Assembly (NCBI GenBank): GCA_022495995.1
Contig: JAFEMH010001358.1
Span: forward strand, 372,001-436,000
Reading direction: 5' to 3'
Length of the DNA stretch: 64,000 nt
Origin: Adenophora triphylla var. japonica
Lineage: Eukaryota; Streptophyta; Magnoliopsida; Asterales; Campanulaceae
Part shown: one piece after another, positions 11,632-24,100 of the stretch
Layout of the letters: each line of letters opens with the position of its first letter
Position numbering within the stretch: position 1 is the first letter of the stretch
Position numbers and translations under genes: made by a program
Notes under the pieces: model-generated
What the model was told of the DNA's origin: nothing
The model's database searches: none
The model's input: only the letters and a program-made list of their open reading frames with translations

Positions 11632-12584
11632 GATTTTTGTTTTTTCTTGTTGTAATAGTTTTAGGACTTTGTAAATACTTTCTTAACATTAATAGAAGCA
11701 TTTTTCTCCACTTGGCTCCTTTACTTTTATCTTAATTGCTTGTCTCGTAGGCTATTTTGAGTATTTTGGCAATTTTCGAGCACCTTAATACTTGCCTTCT
11801 TGCCTATTACTTTTTCCAAATAAGTTTTTGACTTGCAATTAACTTTATACTTCTCCTTCAAGGGCAAAGCAGCTTAGTAGGCCCTTTGCCCGCATTTTTG
11901 AGTTTTCCTAACTCTTTATTCAAAACCCTTAGGTTTTTGTGAGAGTCGCCTTATTCTTCTATGATCGCGTTTGTTTAGCCTTGTGGCAAACTTTGAGGCC
12001 TTAACCTCGTTTGTCTGCTTGGCTTTGTTAAACTAGTTTGATCACTCTCATCCATTTACACTTATTCCCACCTTGCGAGCCGTGGTGTAAGTCAAAAGTA
12101 GCCAAGGCAAGCATACTTTCATAGGGCATGCAGGTGGCCGTGAGGCTATTGTCCGCGCAATGAGAGGTAGGAGCATATTTTAGCATAGAGGCCCTTTAAC
12201 CCCCGGAATCCGTATCCCCTTATTGGAGGTTCTCACTTATTTGACCCTTTATTCAAAACTCCCTAGGGTTTTTCGTGAGGGTCTCGTGGCGATCTCGGTG
12301 AACGGGCTTATATGTAGGCCTTTGTCACATACGATGCGAGTAACGGCCCTAACGAGGTCCTTCGTGCAATTAGTGGGTCCGGACTTCAGGTCATTGTCCC
12401 CACTAGAATCCGTAGGCACGGGCATCATGGCCTTTGTACCTACGTTCATCTATATCCACTTATTTTTGGTGGTGTCACGCGGGCAGAGAGTATTCTCCCC
12501 GCGATCATAGTACGGATCGTAATGGATCTTTGTACATATATAGGCATGCGGATCCTTAGATCTTTGCGCATCGTTAGTAGGAGC
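11632..12584. other. Spacer between the antisense ORF and integrase of the Tat-like element
   Basis: This is a low-coding T-rich region with two similar phrases, 'ctttattcaaaacccttaggtttttgtgag' near 11914 and 'ctttattcaaaactccctagggtttttcgtgag' near 12247. They suggest a 330-bp internal duplication. No conserved domain is visible. It is probably the 3' end of the antisense transcript together with the 3' untranslated part of pol. Confidence 0.4.
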
Positions 12585-13825
12585 TCATATGTTGGCTCTT
12601 GAACCTACCGGCATCCGCATTGCGGACATCCACCCTAGCTTTTGGGGCCGGTGGGAATTGATTTTTGCATCAAAATATGATGATAACTTCTCACTTATAT
12701 ATATATAGTCTATACTCCTTCCAAAAATTACAAAGATTTTAAAAGAAGTATCTCTTAAGGTGGTCGCTATTCCAAGCGTGCTTAAGCTCTTCTCCCTTTT
12801 GGTCGCAATATGTAGGTGCCCTTTGACTATCTTTGTGACCTCATATGGACCTTCCCATTTCGGGGACAATTGTTGAAACCAAGGTTGGGTCCCTCGACCT
12901 CTACGCTTCGAGTACCCGGCCTCCAACCGAAAACTCCTCTTATTTACTCTTTTGTCATGGTGCTTCTTCGCTTTCGTTTGTAGTTCACCATTTTTTCATG
13001 TGCCCGCATTCTCTTTCCTTCGAGATCGTCCGTGTCACACCTTCGTTTGCCTCGTTTTGAGACTCGTCGAAGTATGTGACTCGTACGAGGGTAGGGCTAC
13101 CTCAACCGGAGCCATTGCCTCGACCCATACGTGAGCGAGAAGGGAGTTTCTCCCGTAGAATTTCTAATTGTGGTGCGGACAACCCATAATGCAATCTCGT
13201 AGCTCGTCCAACCATCGTCCTCCTCGTCCTTCCAAATTTTTCTTTAAGGCACCAGACTAGCTTGTTTCTTGCCTCGCCTTGACCATTTCCCGAGGATAGG
13301 CAATCGCGGACTTACGGTGTTGCACCTTCATTCTCACACATTCAGCAGTGAATTTTGCGGAGAATTGGGTGCCATTATCTGAAATTATTGCTCGGGGAAC
13401 CCCAAATCGACAATAGATGTGGTCGTGGACAAAACTGATAGTGTTATCCTCGGAAATAGTGGCTAAGCCCTTTGCTTCCGTCCACTTGGTAAAATAATCC
13501 ACGGCCACCACGGCATACTTCGATGCTTCCTCTAGCAGCTTGGAAATGGTCCAATAAGATCTATCCCCCACGTATCAAACGGCCACGATGGTACAACCAA
13601 AGTCCGCTTCCGTTGATGATAGTCTAGTGGATGTCCGCAAATCTCTCGGCACTTATCACATTTTCTAACATACTCCCGCGCATCCCTTCTCATTGTGGGC
13701 CAAAAGAATCCTTGGAATTTGATCTTGTCTGAGAGGGTGCGAGCACCTGGATGTCCGCCACAAACTCCTTCATGGACCTCATAGAGTAAGTTGGTGACCA
13801 TGTGAGTTTTAACACATCTTAGCAA
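12585..13825 (-). pseudogene. Integrase of the Tat-like Ty3/gypsy element
   Basis: Reading the minus strand from 13825, an HHCC zinc-binding region appears (H in VHEGVCGGHPG, then KCDKCREICGHP). The catalytic core follows at 13571-13257, with DYFTKWTEAK and ISDNGTQF carrying the two core aspartates. A C-terminal piece at 12926-12585 has LSPKWEGPYEV, the usual chromodomain-less integrase tail. The pieces lie in different frames. The enzyme would insert cDNA into target DNA. As written the gene cannot give a full protein. Confidence 0.8.
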
Positions 13826-14221
13826 AGGCTTGGTGAATGATCGCCGAAAAGCACCCCATCGAGGACGAGGTATTTCGCGGACACCGTTCGATGGCTCTAG
13901 CCTTTACCGGGTTCTCGGGGAGGGTTTGCTTCTCGATGTAATCCTTCATTTCATCTACCCAAATTCCTTACTTGATCCTCAATATTGTTTATCTCGTATT
14001 CGATCTATAGCAGTCTCTCCGTGAATTCAATCCGGCAATCTGTCTCCAATTCACCAATTTCTTGCTCGGTTATTCTTGAAAGGAGGTCAGCTTCCACATT
14101 ATCCTCTCTCATGACTTGGTTCAGCTCATAGTAAGTGAAATTTTTGATGAGGGTTTTTGCAAGGCCACAGTACTGAGCTAGTACTGGGTTGATAGTATCA
14201 TACTCCCCCTAATTTGATTAA

Positions 14222-15871
14222 CTATGAGCCGAGAGTCACTATTGATTTCAATATTCGAACTCCCAAGTCTCTTGCCAATTCCATGCCCGCTATAATCGCT
14301 TCATACTCACTCGATTGTTTGATGCCTCGAACTTGAATCTCAAGGCCCTCATAAATTTCTCCCCGCAGGTGCGATCGAAGTATGCCCGCTCCACCGATTA
14401 ACTTGCTCGCGGAGCCGTCCACATATAAAGTCCATACCTCTTCGGACGCTCCTTGGTTGAACAATTTCGTGCTCGGGCTTTCGGGTCATCTTCTCGATTC
14501 TCGCTCGCTTTCTTTTCCGAGGTCGCCGTCCGCTAATTTGAATGATGATTCTACTACAAAATCAACTAAGGCCTGCGCTGATTGTCTTTCTCGGGAGTAG
14601 GTGATCCGGAACTCGGTGAGCTCTATAGACCAAGCTAGCATTCTTCCCGAGGACTCGGTTTATGTAAAACCTTTCTAAGCGGGGCCTCGCTAGTACAGCT
14701 TATAGGATGTGCGTAAAAGTAGGCTCTTAATTTTCGAGCGTATACAAGCAAGGCGTAAGCTAACTTTTCTATATTAAGATAACGCCCTTCTACGGCGGAC
14801 AAAGGCCTTACTTACATAATAAACTGGTTTTTGGGAGTTATTCTCCTCCCTTACAAGAACAAACAGCACGCGCATCGCAACGGCTAAATACAAAAAGAGC
14901 TCTTCTCCGGCACCGGCCGCCGAGTAGAGGTGGCCGCCCGAGGTATGTTTTGACTTCTTCAAAAGCCCGATGGCACTCTGCTCCATGTAAATTCATCTGC
15001 CTCTCTTCCCCCTTTGAGAGTTTTGAAGAAGGGGAGGCATCTCTCGCCGACCGCGAGATGAAGCGGCCAAGTGCGGTGATGCGACCATTGAGTTTTTGTA
15101 CATCCTTCACGCAGCAGGAGGTTTCATGTCTAATAGTGGCCTGGATTTTCTCTCGATTAGCCTCTATCCCTCTTTGGTTGACCATGAATCCGAGGAACTT
15201 GCCCGCCTTGACCCCGAAAGCGCACTTAAGGGGGTTTAGCTTCATGTTGTTGTGGCGCAAGTTTTGAAGGTTTCCTCCACGTCGAGCTCGTGGGAGTTTT
15301 CCTTAGTTTTTATGACCATGTCGTCAATGTAGGCCTCCGCATTTCTCGCCTAGTTGGTTTTTAAAGACCAGATTGACCATGCGCCGATATGTAGCTCCCG
15401 CATTTTTCAGCCCAAAGGGCATCATAGTGTAGCAAGATGTCTTGCCCGCAAAGAATGAAAGCTACAGAGCGGACATCTTCAGAGCCATCTGGATTTGATG
15501 GTAGCCGGAGTATGCATCAATGAAGCTTAGAACTCGTGTCCGGCTATAGAATCCACCAATCTGTCTACGCGAGGAAGAGGGAAGCAATCTTTGGGGCATG
15601 CCTTGTTGAGATCGGTGAAATCAACGCACATCCTCCATTTACCATTGGATTTCTTAACCATGACCACATTGGCCAGCCATTTGGGGTAGGAGATCTCCTT
15701 TATTATCCCCGCTTTAGCAATTTTTCCACCTCTTCCTTGATGGCAATCTCTTTCTCCGGGAGAAATATCTGGATTTCGGTGAATGTTTTTGAAGGATGGG
15801 TCATCGTTGATTTTATGGAGGATCACGTCCTCGCCGATGCCTTGCATATCTTCCACCCTCCAAGCGAACAC
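14222..15871 (-). pseudogene. Reverse transcriptase and RNase H of the Tat-like element
   Basis: From 15871 leftward: a polymerase segment with GKWRMCVDFTDLNKACPKD and FPLPRVDRLVD, the active-site motif YIDD at 15320-15331, and then KCAFGVKAGKFLGFMV (15260 onwards). RNase H follows at 14464-14222, with LYVDGSASKLIGGAGI and EYEAIIAGMELA, which carry the expected D and E residues. A duplicated tether region with YYVSKAF lies at 14986-14774. The segments are joined only across frame changes. These are canonical Ty3/gypsy signatures. Confidence 0.85.
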
Positions 15872-16307
15872 ATCGCAATTTGCTCTAAGGAACTCAATAA
15901 GTATCCTTCTCTCCTCGCCGTGGAATTTCCAAATCCCAACCTTAACCGTTTGCTCGGGAAGTGGGGATTGATTACCACCTCCTCGAGCTCGTCGTTAGGT
16001 TGAAGGTCGCCGATTTCACGATTGTGCAGGGAGTCAATGACAATAGTTGGGGGTTGACTCCGAGCTTCGGCCGTTGTTGCCATTGAATATATGATATCAC
16101 GGTCAATTTCCCCTCTATTCCTCGATCAATATAACCTCCTCAACAGGCAGCCAACCGCTTCGATTTTCTCGCTCATCTTGAGCTCCACCTTCGTGGAATG
16201 GAAAGAAAGCATGCCAATCGGTACGGGCGGCGGCGGGAGTGCAAGAGTTTTCCCTTTTTGACTTGTCCTCGCCTTTTCCCTCTATCATTTTGTCCTCGCC
16301 CTCTATC

Positions 16308-16668
16308 TCATGCGGCGTGAGGTCCGGCCTTTCTGTTCTTTCCTTTTTTCCTCCAAAGGCTCGGAGGAATCTCCCGGCCGGTTCTTGATGGTAGCAACCC
16401 CGCCCGGGTGTTAAATTTCACCCTTTGGTGGGGGACGGACGCAACTATTCCCAATTCGGCTCGAGCAGCTACGCCGAGAATGGCATTGTATTGGGAAGGA
16501 AGATCGACCACCATGAAAGTTATCTTGGCCGTCTTCTCGCATGGGTTTTTCCCCAATAGCTACGTCAAACACAATCGTCCCCTTTACCCTTACAAACGTG
16601 GTTGGTGAAGCCTTCGAGCATGCCCGCATATGGAGTGAGATGTGCTTCGTCATTCTCATTCCAACCAA
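16308..16668 (-). pseudogene. Aspartic protease region of the Tat-like element
   Basis: The overlapping frames contain ITFMVVDLPSQYNAILG and HQRVKFNT, the conserved part following the protease active site in Tat elements. The catalytic D-T/S-G triplet is not clearly legible, because the reading frame is broken upstream near 16.7 kb. The region maps between gag and reverse transcriptase, as expected. 15872-16307 connects it to RT, with short in-frame fragments only. Confidence 0.55.
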
Positions 16669-17127
16669 AGTATGGTAGTAGAGTATGTCGCGGCAACTCC
16701 AAGATCTATCAACACTCGGCCTATGTTTGCCCGGTTGATTCTCATTCCGAGGGTGAGTGGCCGTGTGGAATGAAAAAGGGTGGAGGCAAGGTCACTCCTT
16801 TTGAACCCAATTTCCTGCTCTTCCTCCGGAGCCATGGCGGGTATGGAGAAAACCTTCTCTAATGTCCGAATTTGGAGGGACAGCCGCTTATTTGAGGGAG
16901 GTTCCTCCCCAATGAAGTTAACGTCATAGTCCCCAAAATCGTCATCATAATTATCTCTTTCATTCCTCTCTCTGGTCCCCGCGTGTGTCGTGCCCGCCGC
17001 CGATCATTGTTATTGGGGGCGATTGTTTCCCTTAACCCACTTGGTTAGCTCCCGTTATTGATTTTCTCGCCGGATTACTCGCTTCACTGGAAACAATCCT
17101 CGCCCGTGCCCGTGGTCGTTGTGATAC

Positions 17128-18587
17128 TCACGCTAACTTAAGTCTACTCCTCTCATTTGGCTTTCGGCATGGGGGAGGAGCAGAAAGTCTCGAGGCTTTC
17201 ATGATCACCACCCTCGGGTCGGTGAGCCTCAGTAAACCAAGCTTTCGGCCATAGCCTTCTTGAGCTTTTCCGATCCCCCCTCTGTTTTTGCCCCGACTAT
17301 TGGTGTGAGCAGCTCGGTGGTCTCCCGGACTTGGCTTATCCTTTCTTTCGCAGAAGCTCGGGAGCGGGCACACTAGGCTCTTCGGCGGAGGCAATGGCCG
17401 AGGCCCTTTCATACATTTCCTCCACCGATTTAGGTTTGCCGAGGCAAAATTCATTTTGAGGAAGGAGGAACCGAGGCCGCCTCAAAACATAGTCTCGATA
17501 TCTCCTCGTCCAGTCCACAATCTCCTCGCTCACCTTCCCGAACCGGGATATATAATCTTTTGTAGGCTCGTTTGGTGCCCGCTTGACACCTGACAAGATC
17601 TGTCTTTGGTCTACGGGCACACTCGCTCCGGCAAAGGCATTGAGGAAGAGAACTCGAATCGATCAATGACCGGATACACCGGGGCTTGAGGGCTAGCATC
17701 CAAGATAGGGCCTTGCCGCTGAAGGTCGCAGCCTAAAGCTTTGCACATCACCGACTCGTCCGCGGAGAATAAAGCCATCTCGGCCCTCAAATCTTCCCAT
17801 ATGACTCTTGGCGTTTTTGGATCCGTCATAGGTGTCCATCTCGGGGGGTTTGCCCTTTCCGGACGGTGCCCGCGCAATTTTATCGCCGAAGGCGTCCATG
17901 GTGCGGCCACACTTCGGGCAGCCTTCGATGGGTCTCCCACATCTTCTCGCATAAATTCCACAAACTCGTGGTTCTCGATCATCAACCTTCGCTTCTTAGC
18001 TCGTGGAGTCACGGCCTTCTCTCTTGGCCGGGGCCAAGGGTCCGGCTTTGGACCTCGCACGGTGGTTTGACCGTGCCTCTTCCCCCTATCTCCTCGCTAT
18101 CCTCTACATGCACCACGCTTCGCTTCGTCCGTCCGCGCTCAAGGGCCGGTTCAACCCGGTTTGCCCCCACAGCCTCGACTAGCAAGCGAGTTAGCGGAGC
18201 TCGTTGGGAGAACCTTTGTGACCCTCGAGGGAACCGTAGCCCTCCATTGGCCTCTATTTCAAACATTTCCATCTCCGTCGTTGATGGCCACGGCCTCCGC
18301 GACCGCCTGGACTTGGAGGCCAGGATTTCCTTCCTTCTCGTGGATTTGCTCTGGGAAAGTGGGGTGGTTAGAGTGGTGTTTTTTATGTGAGCTTGGGGAG
18401 TTTTTGGGCTATTGTTTAGTAGGGCCTGGGCTTTCTCAAGACGGGCTTCCTCGCTAACCTGTAGAACTCGTTGAGCCGGGATTTTTGAGGCCGAGAATGG
18501 GCCCCCATTCTCGTTGAAAACAGAGTTGGTTTGCCTTTCCCTATTGATGGTGGAGGGTTCGGCTTGGTTCTCCTCCTCTAGGGTCAA
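17128..18587 (-). pseudogene. gag polyprotein remnant of the Tat-like element
   Basis: The minus-strand segments are 18587-18009 (starts MTLEEENQAEP, charged N-terminal part), 18060-17611, 17899-17693 (PPEMDTYDGSKNAKSHMGRF, the core gag motif), 17620-17336 (RQILSGVKRAPNEPTKDYIS then RFGKV) and 17454-17128. The order and motifs match the retrotransposon gag domain, but at least three frame changes break it. No intact CCHC knuckle is seen; the corresponding region near 17.0 kb is degraded. Confidence 0.75.
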
Positions 18588-18828
18588 ATGACCAAAGCAT
18601 TTTTCGTAATTTGAGACATGTCTCGTAAAGACGAAAATAATCGAAAAGAAGTGTCTTTTGACAGTTAGTTGTTTAGACTACAAGGTGTGTCTGAAAACAA
18701 CAGTTTTAAACGGGAAAAACTTAGTGATGTAAAAAGAAGAGCCTTTCGGCCCTGAATTTGTTTAGGACACGTGAGGTTCCTTGAAAACAAAAGATTTTTA
18801 ACGAGAAAACGAAAGAAAGTCGTTTCCT

Positions 18829-18845
18829 GCACTGAATGGAACCAC
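18829..18845 (-). other. Probable primer-binding site of the Tat-like element
   Basis: On the minus strand, the LTR (ending CGTCATCG, a mutated CA end) is followed directly by GTGGTTCCATTCAGTGC. The TGG start and position fit a tRNA primer site. The tRNA is not identified. Confidence 0.5.
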
Positions 18846-19676
18846 CGATGACGCCACGCCTTTCTGGGTCGGGAGCGGTTCAAGGATATCTCGGCTAGGA
18901 TATATTTATTGGTTTGATGTACCTAGATCACAACACAAACAAGCACCGTTAAGGTCAAAGTTGGATGTTACTCCAACTCAGCCCTCTGTGAGAGTAAGAA
19001 TACTGAGTAATAAGGCTTTGAATACCTTTGGAGGGTGTGTGTCTTTAGGTTTAGAGAGTAATAGAGCTTACTCAATTGGAGATTGAACTTACCTTGCCCA
19101 AGGGGGTAAAGGCCTTCTATTTATAGGCAATGCCATGGTGCTTGTTGAGGTAAGCACGAGATCACCCTAGGGGGCACTTTGGTATTTGACCGCCTACACG
19201 TGTCCGCAGCCTAATTGGTCCCGTCGGGAGGGAACATTGACCGTCCAAGGGACATGGCCGAAGGGACATGAGCCGTGTAGCCGGCTTAGTGCATTAAATG
19301 GAATAGTAGGCGCGGACCGAGCCGCATTGAATGCGTGATGGGGAGCCGGCAAGTGGCCCGTCAGAGCGCAAGCTAACTTGCTCAAGCAAGGCTTGATATT
19401 AACCGGGAAGCAGCATGTGCCCGCGGTCAACGTTGTGCCCGCGGTCAAAGATATATGACGCGAGCACGGTTGATGCGGGCATGACTCATGCGGGAAAGGA
19501 TCCAGCGAGCAGGGTCCCAATGGTCCTCGATGGGGACGATGCGAGGAGGGACACGGTCTTGACCACAAGGGCCTATTTGTCCGCGGTCTTCCCTCCAGCG
19601 GTCTAGGAACTGCTACGTCACTGGTTCCTTGGACTAGACCGAGCGCGGGCCCGGTCCAGTAGATCCGGGCTCATCA
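18846..19676 (-). repeat. 5' LTR of the Tat-like element (831 bp)
   Basis: It begins CGATGACGCCACG (TG mutated to CG) and ends GGCTCATCA, collinear with 6705-7544. A minus-strand TATA (rc of CTATTTATAG) lies near 19118-19127 and would drive gag-pol. The right boundary is fixed by the GGTAT duplication at 19677-19681. Confidence 0.9.
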
Positions 19677-19861
19677 GGTATTTTGGTAATTTATATAGTT
19701 CCCTGTATTTTTAGTTCTCTGTATTTAACTATATCCACTGCAGGGTGAGAAGTAAACGACCCAATGTACAAACCGCAAAGCACAAAGCATACTGTATTCC
19801 TTAGCGTACAACTCACAAAGCAGTTAAAAACACGATAAGCGACTCCGACCGACTTTCAGAT

Positions 19862-21109
19862 AATACTGCTCCGAAGACTAAAAATCACCAAACAGATCCC
19901 TTGTTATTAATTTTTTTGCATCCCGGACCCTCCTCCCCAACAATCGCTCCCTCCTCCGATTTCACAGTCACCGGAGGTAATCTATCTTCATTCAATGCTC
20001 TCACTCAAATCATTTCCCTAATCTTTGTTCTTCTCAATTCGTTTACGTTTTCCCCATTTTCAAAATCGATATGTTTTCATGAACTTATTTCTAGTGTAAT
20101 TGAAAATTGTTAGGGTTTGTCAATCGGGATATTCGAATATCAGATCTGCTGCTCTTGTCCATTTATTTTATGTTTTACGAAAATATTGATTTGGGTTTTT
20201 ATATTATATATTTTTGTGATACTTGACTTTTGGCAATACAATTAGTTGAAGGTAGACGATTGGGGATTTTCTTGTTGAAATGAGAGCTCACTTGGCATGA
20301 AATGCATGCATGATATGATCCCCTTGTATTTCCTTTCTTGCTCTACATCGCGTGCCTGTTAACTTTTAATGTTTGTATGCTGATGTTCTATGTGGAGTTA
20401 AAGAGATTTCTGTTTCATGGGGTCGATAATATGAGGAAGAGGAACCACTGCAGCTAGCTCGGCATTGCTCTGCTGAGATTGGGCCACACCTCCCTTCCCA
20501 AGTGTTCAAATGTTTGGCCCAATTATCACCCTATTCTCGGCCATTTCTCTCTCAAAGACGGAGATGTAGCTAAATCGCGGCTGTACACTGCAGCGGAGCA
20601 GCGAATAGCTCGTAACAGCAGTTCCAAATTCAAAACACACTCGCAATCACTCGTGTTAGTACTCCTTTTGTAAATAGTCAAGGGGCTTGAAGTAACATTA
20701 TAACATCTAGGTCCAATGATTTTGGCTTAAATAATATTCTTTTGTTACAACTTGCATTCATTTACTTTCTAGCACAACAATGCGTGGTCATTTTCTGTTT
20801 AAGCATGTAAGCTACTGTACCAAGTCAAGACCAAAGATATCATTGTAAGAAGGTGCTATGATTAGATGACAATTAACCTTTTCTTGCAAGTAAATTGTTT
20901 TTTTCTTTTTTGGAGGTGGGGGGTTTCTCCAAATTTGGTGGGTTGCCATGTGGGATATGGTCACCTTGTGTGTGTTTGTGTGTGTATTTGGTGGTTTGGG
21001 GGTGGGGGATCTATTTGGTAATGGAAAGTCACTTCCACCTTTGTAATTTATTGATATGGACCTGATTTAAATTGTTTTCAATATTATTGTGATTGTAGGC
21101 TAAATCTTG
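19862..21109 (+). promoter_or_regulatory. RER1 5' UTR with a leader intron
   Basis: A probable leader exon ends at ACCGGAG before GTAATCTATC (intron start about 19977). The acceptor TGATTGTAG ends at 21098, eleven bases before the ATG at 21110. Such a long intron in the leader is common in plant housekeeping genes. The exact transcription start is not visible. The right end of MULE-1 (19736) lies roughly 130-240 bp upstream of this leader, so it sits in the promoter. Confidence 0.55.
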
Positions 21110-24100
21110 ATGGAGGGTGTTGGAGGTGAGGGGGCCTCAGCTGCACCTTTGGATCAATGGAGGCATGTTTCGAGGCTTTTTCAGTTCTACCTAGATAAAA
21201 CTACTCCACATGCGGTTTATAGATGGATTGGCACTGCGGCTCTAGCATTTCTGTATGTTCTGCGAACTTATTACATACAAGGGTTCTACATTGTTAGCTA
21301 TGGTCTGGGAATCTACATACTGAACTTGTTGATTGGGTTTTTGTCGCCCTTGGTTGACCCTGAGCTAGAACCTTCCGATGCCCCCCTACTGCCCACGAAG
21401 GGGTCAGATGAATTTAAGCCTTTCATTCGACGTTTGCCTGAGTTTAAGTTCTGGTAATTGTCTTTCACTCCTTTTTTCACATTTTTTAGCCATAATGTTT
21501 TTGTACATCAGTTCAAGTGATAATCAAAATGCTATAGCTGATCATCGTATAATCCCTTCCTTCATGTGTTTTCTATATAAACATGCTGTCAAAGTATTTC
21601 TTTTGTTTCCTTCCATTCCATAATTGAACGTCGTGGTGGATGATGATGAAACTTGTTGCCATATTGAGATTATATGAAAGTAAATGATTAGTTTGAAATA
21701 GCTAGAGTGATATTGGTATTATGAAAACATGATAATGATTTTAGTTGTGATAGGTACTCATCATTTATTTCATGCCAGCCTTGGCAAGTGTGCTTCTTCT
21801 ATGTTTTTATGCGTGAGAACTAGTATTACCAAGGGTTTGTGGCAAATCACATTTACTTTGGATGGATATGTAGTATTGCTAACAAGATATGACAAATAGT
21901 TTGAACGTGAACTATTTGTCAAGTCTAGGTAGCATAGTTGACTATCCGTCCAGCATTGATGTGGTTTCGCATAGACCTTTGGTAATGAGGAACATCTCTA
22001 TACCATTGTTTATTAACTGCAGCCAAAATCATTGTTAAGCCATAGTCTCAAATTAGCCCTCTACCTTTTGGCATGCTCAAGATTCGGGCTGCCGCTTTGG
22101 ATGAAATAGTCTATCACGTGAAAGAAGCAAATGAAAATAATACTATCATTATCATTATAATCTTTTGTGTCCAAGCATATTACATTCACCTGACCAAAGG
22201 TAGACGGCTAATTTGAGCAATAATCAAAGATATCAATTTCATAACCAATTCTTTGAGGTTCTTTTGTGAAACAATTCTTATTCCCCATCACTGCTTTGTC
22301 TTCCAGCTCAATATAGAGCATTTATAGTTATTGCCTGTAATTTGTATGATTTTGTATTTTTGTTGTAAGAGATAATTCTACGACCATATCTGTGAACTAG
22401 CATTTTAATTGGAATAAGTTTTATCTTCTTGCTGGCAGAATCATCTGAAAATCACAAGAGATGCAGAAACCTTTTGTTTGTTAAGTTATTATAAATATAA
22501 CCTCTTGTTTCCAAGATGAGGTTCTGCTGCTTCTTTTTCCTATTACTGGCTGCATACGAAAAGGGTGTGAAGTACACTTCTGAGTAAGTTTGATTCACTA
22601 TTATCTTAAAACTTCTGGCCCTTGGGTGAAGTATTGATCCGAAATTATCACTGAATCCAGTTTGCTTTTCTTTTCTATAAATTTATGTTCGGCTTTTTAA
22701 ACCATTTGACTGGAGATTTTCTGAATTTCACTATTTTAGATCTTTCCCTTTGATCATTTTATTAATTTGTTATTTTTCATTTATATGTCAAGTTACGACG
22801 AAACTGATTGACAAGTGAGCAAAAAGATTTTAATGATCCTGTTAGTATATACTTTGTTGAGTGAGCTGATCTGATGCACTCACCTCTCCACTTTTTCATT
22901 CTTTCTAACCTCTCATTGACAAGTCCATACGATATTGTATGTTAGCCGACCTCAAATTATTTTGGGACTAAGGCTCTATTGTTGTTGTGATTGGCTTGGG
23001 AATCCTATGCAAGTTGGAACAATCTGGATGTGCTAACTTGTAGATGTCTCCGTATATAACACTACTGACCAAAAATTTTCATATGCTACTCATTTCAGCT
23101 TATAGTTGGTTTTTGTTTTTTGTTGCTTTCACTTCTCATGGTGTTTTGTGGTGGTTTCAGGTATGCCATAACAAAGGCTTTCTGTGTAGCATTTCTGATG
23201 ACCTTCTTCTCCATATTTGATGTACCTGTGTTTTGGCCAATATTACTATGTTACTGGTTTGTTCTATTTGCCCTCACCATGAAGCGCCAAATTATGCACA
23301 TGATCAAATACAAATACGTCCCATTCAACATTGGAAAGCAGGTGAGTCATCTTATATATTATCACTTTAACAATTTTCTTATCTACTGACATCACATTAT
23401 TTCCTTAGGCTCACTGATTATTGAGAATGGATGGGCTCTTTCTGTCTCCATCCCATTAACCTCTCTCCCCTCCTACTCACCCCCTTGAAATTAACTAATT
23501 AATCATTTATTAGTAGTTTTCTAATTTACATTCAGTAATTATTAATCATTTACATATAAATTTTTGTAAGTTCTTTGAATAATATTAGCATAGATATAAC
23601 TGGAATAGTAGACAGAGGAGAGATCAATAAGGAGTGGAAGGTGTCCAAGAGTCCACGACCCCTCTCTCTCCATATATTAGCATATACAGTATATAACTGG
23701 AACTCTATCTCAAAATGTCACTGTGGAGAGAAAGTAATGCCCAAAATAACCAAAAAGTCACAGTTGGAAACCGCTGTTTCTAGGCTTCATCAAGTGGGGT
23801 GTTTAGAAAGTCACGGTTAAGGATTGCAATTTCTACATGGTGAAACCTAGAAACCAAGGTTTCCAACTGCGACTTCTCAGTAACTTGATTATTCTAGGCA
23901 ATACTTTGTACACTGTGACACTGACTTTTAGGGATTTTTTTTTTTTTTAAGTGATAATGAGAACGACATAACTGATTTGATATGCCAGGAAAATGCCACC
24001 ACGTTGTGTAGATGATACGGTTATGACTGTTTATTTTTTTTTACAGAAATATAGTGGGAAGAAAACTTATGCAAGTAGTAGCGGCTCTCGGGGGGACTGA
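21110..24100 (+). CDS. RER1: RER1-type Golgi-to-ER retrieval receptor
   Basis: Three coding exons (21110-21453, 23161-23341, 24047-24100) give 579 nt and a 192-residue protein, the usual RER1 length. The ATG at 21110 is chosen because the codon before it is TTG. All junctions are GT-AG, and the first intron splits the W codon of EFKFW. Motifs are [21 protein letters not shown] near residue 15, [33 protein letters not shown] and [16 protein letters not shown]. Hydrophobic stretches near residues 40-60, 65-85, 125-145 and 148-165 fit the known four-span W-topology. RER1 family proteins sit in the early Golgi and return escaped ER membrane proteins via COPI vesicles. The Ser/Lys/Gly-rich tail ([14 protein letters not shown]) is typical of plant members. 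It could be any one of the plant RER1A/B/C paralogues. Confidence 0.95.

Larger units (their letters stand above)
6705..19676 (-). mobile_element. Complete Tat/Retand-like Ty3/gypsy LTR retrotransposon (12.97 kb, minus orientation)
   Basis: LTRs at 6705-7544 and 18846-19676 bound the element, and a perfect 5-bp target duplication GGTAT (6700-6704 and 19677-19681) flanks it. The outer termini TGATGA and TCATCA are inverted copies. On the minus strand the order is gag, protease, reverse transcriptase, RNase H, integrase, which is the Ty3/gypsy order. Between integrase and the 3' LTR (left side) lies a plus-strand antisense ORF region, an arrangement known from Tat-lineage elements such as Retand and Grande. 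gag and pol are broken by frameshifts, so the copy is not expected to move by itself. Confidence 0.92.
5987..19736. mobile_element. MULE-1: non-autonomous Mutator-like element split by an LTR retrotransposon
   Basis: The left end is GGTAAATACTAAATACAGAG and the right end is CTCTGTATTTAACTATATCC. Their 20-bp termini are inverted copies with a few mismatches. A perfect 9-bp duplication ACTGCAGGG flanks the element (5978-5986 and 19737-19745), which is the Mutator signature. Removing the 12,972-bp retrotransposon and its 5-bp duplication leaves about 773 bp. That remainder holds a palindrome array (6045-6215) and a ctctctct-rich stretch at about 6640-6690 resembling the 5' leader of the PMD genes in MULE-2 and MULE-3. 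No transposase is present. The inner sequence after the left TIR (TGCCCTTGCCCGTCTCGTGT) is nearly the same as the inverted right end of MULE-2, so the two belong to one family. Confidence 0.9.
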
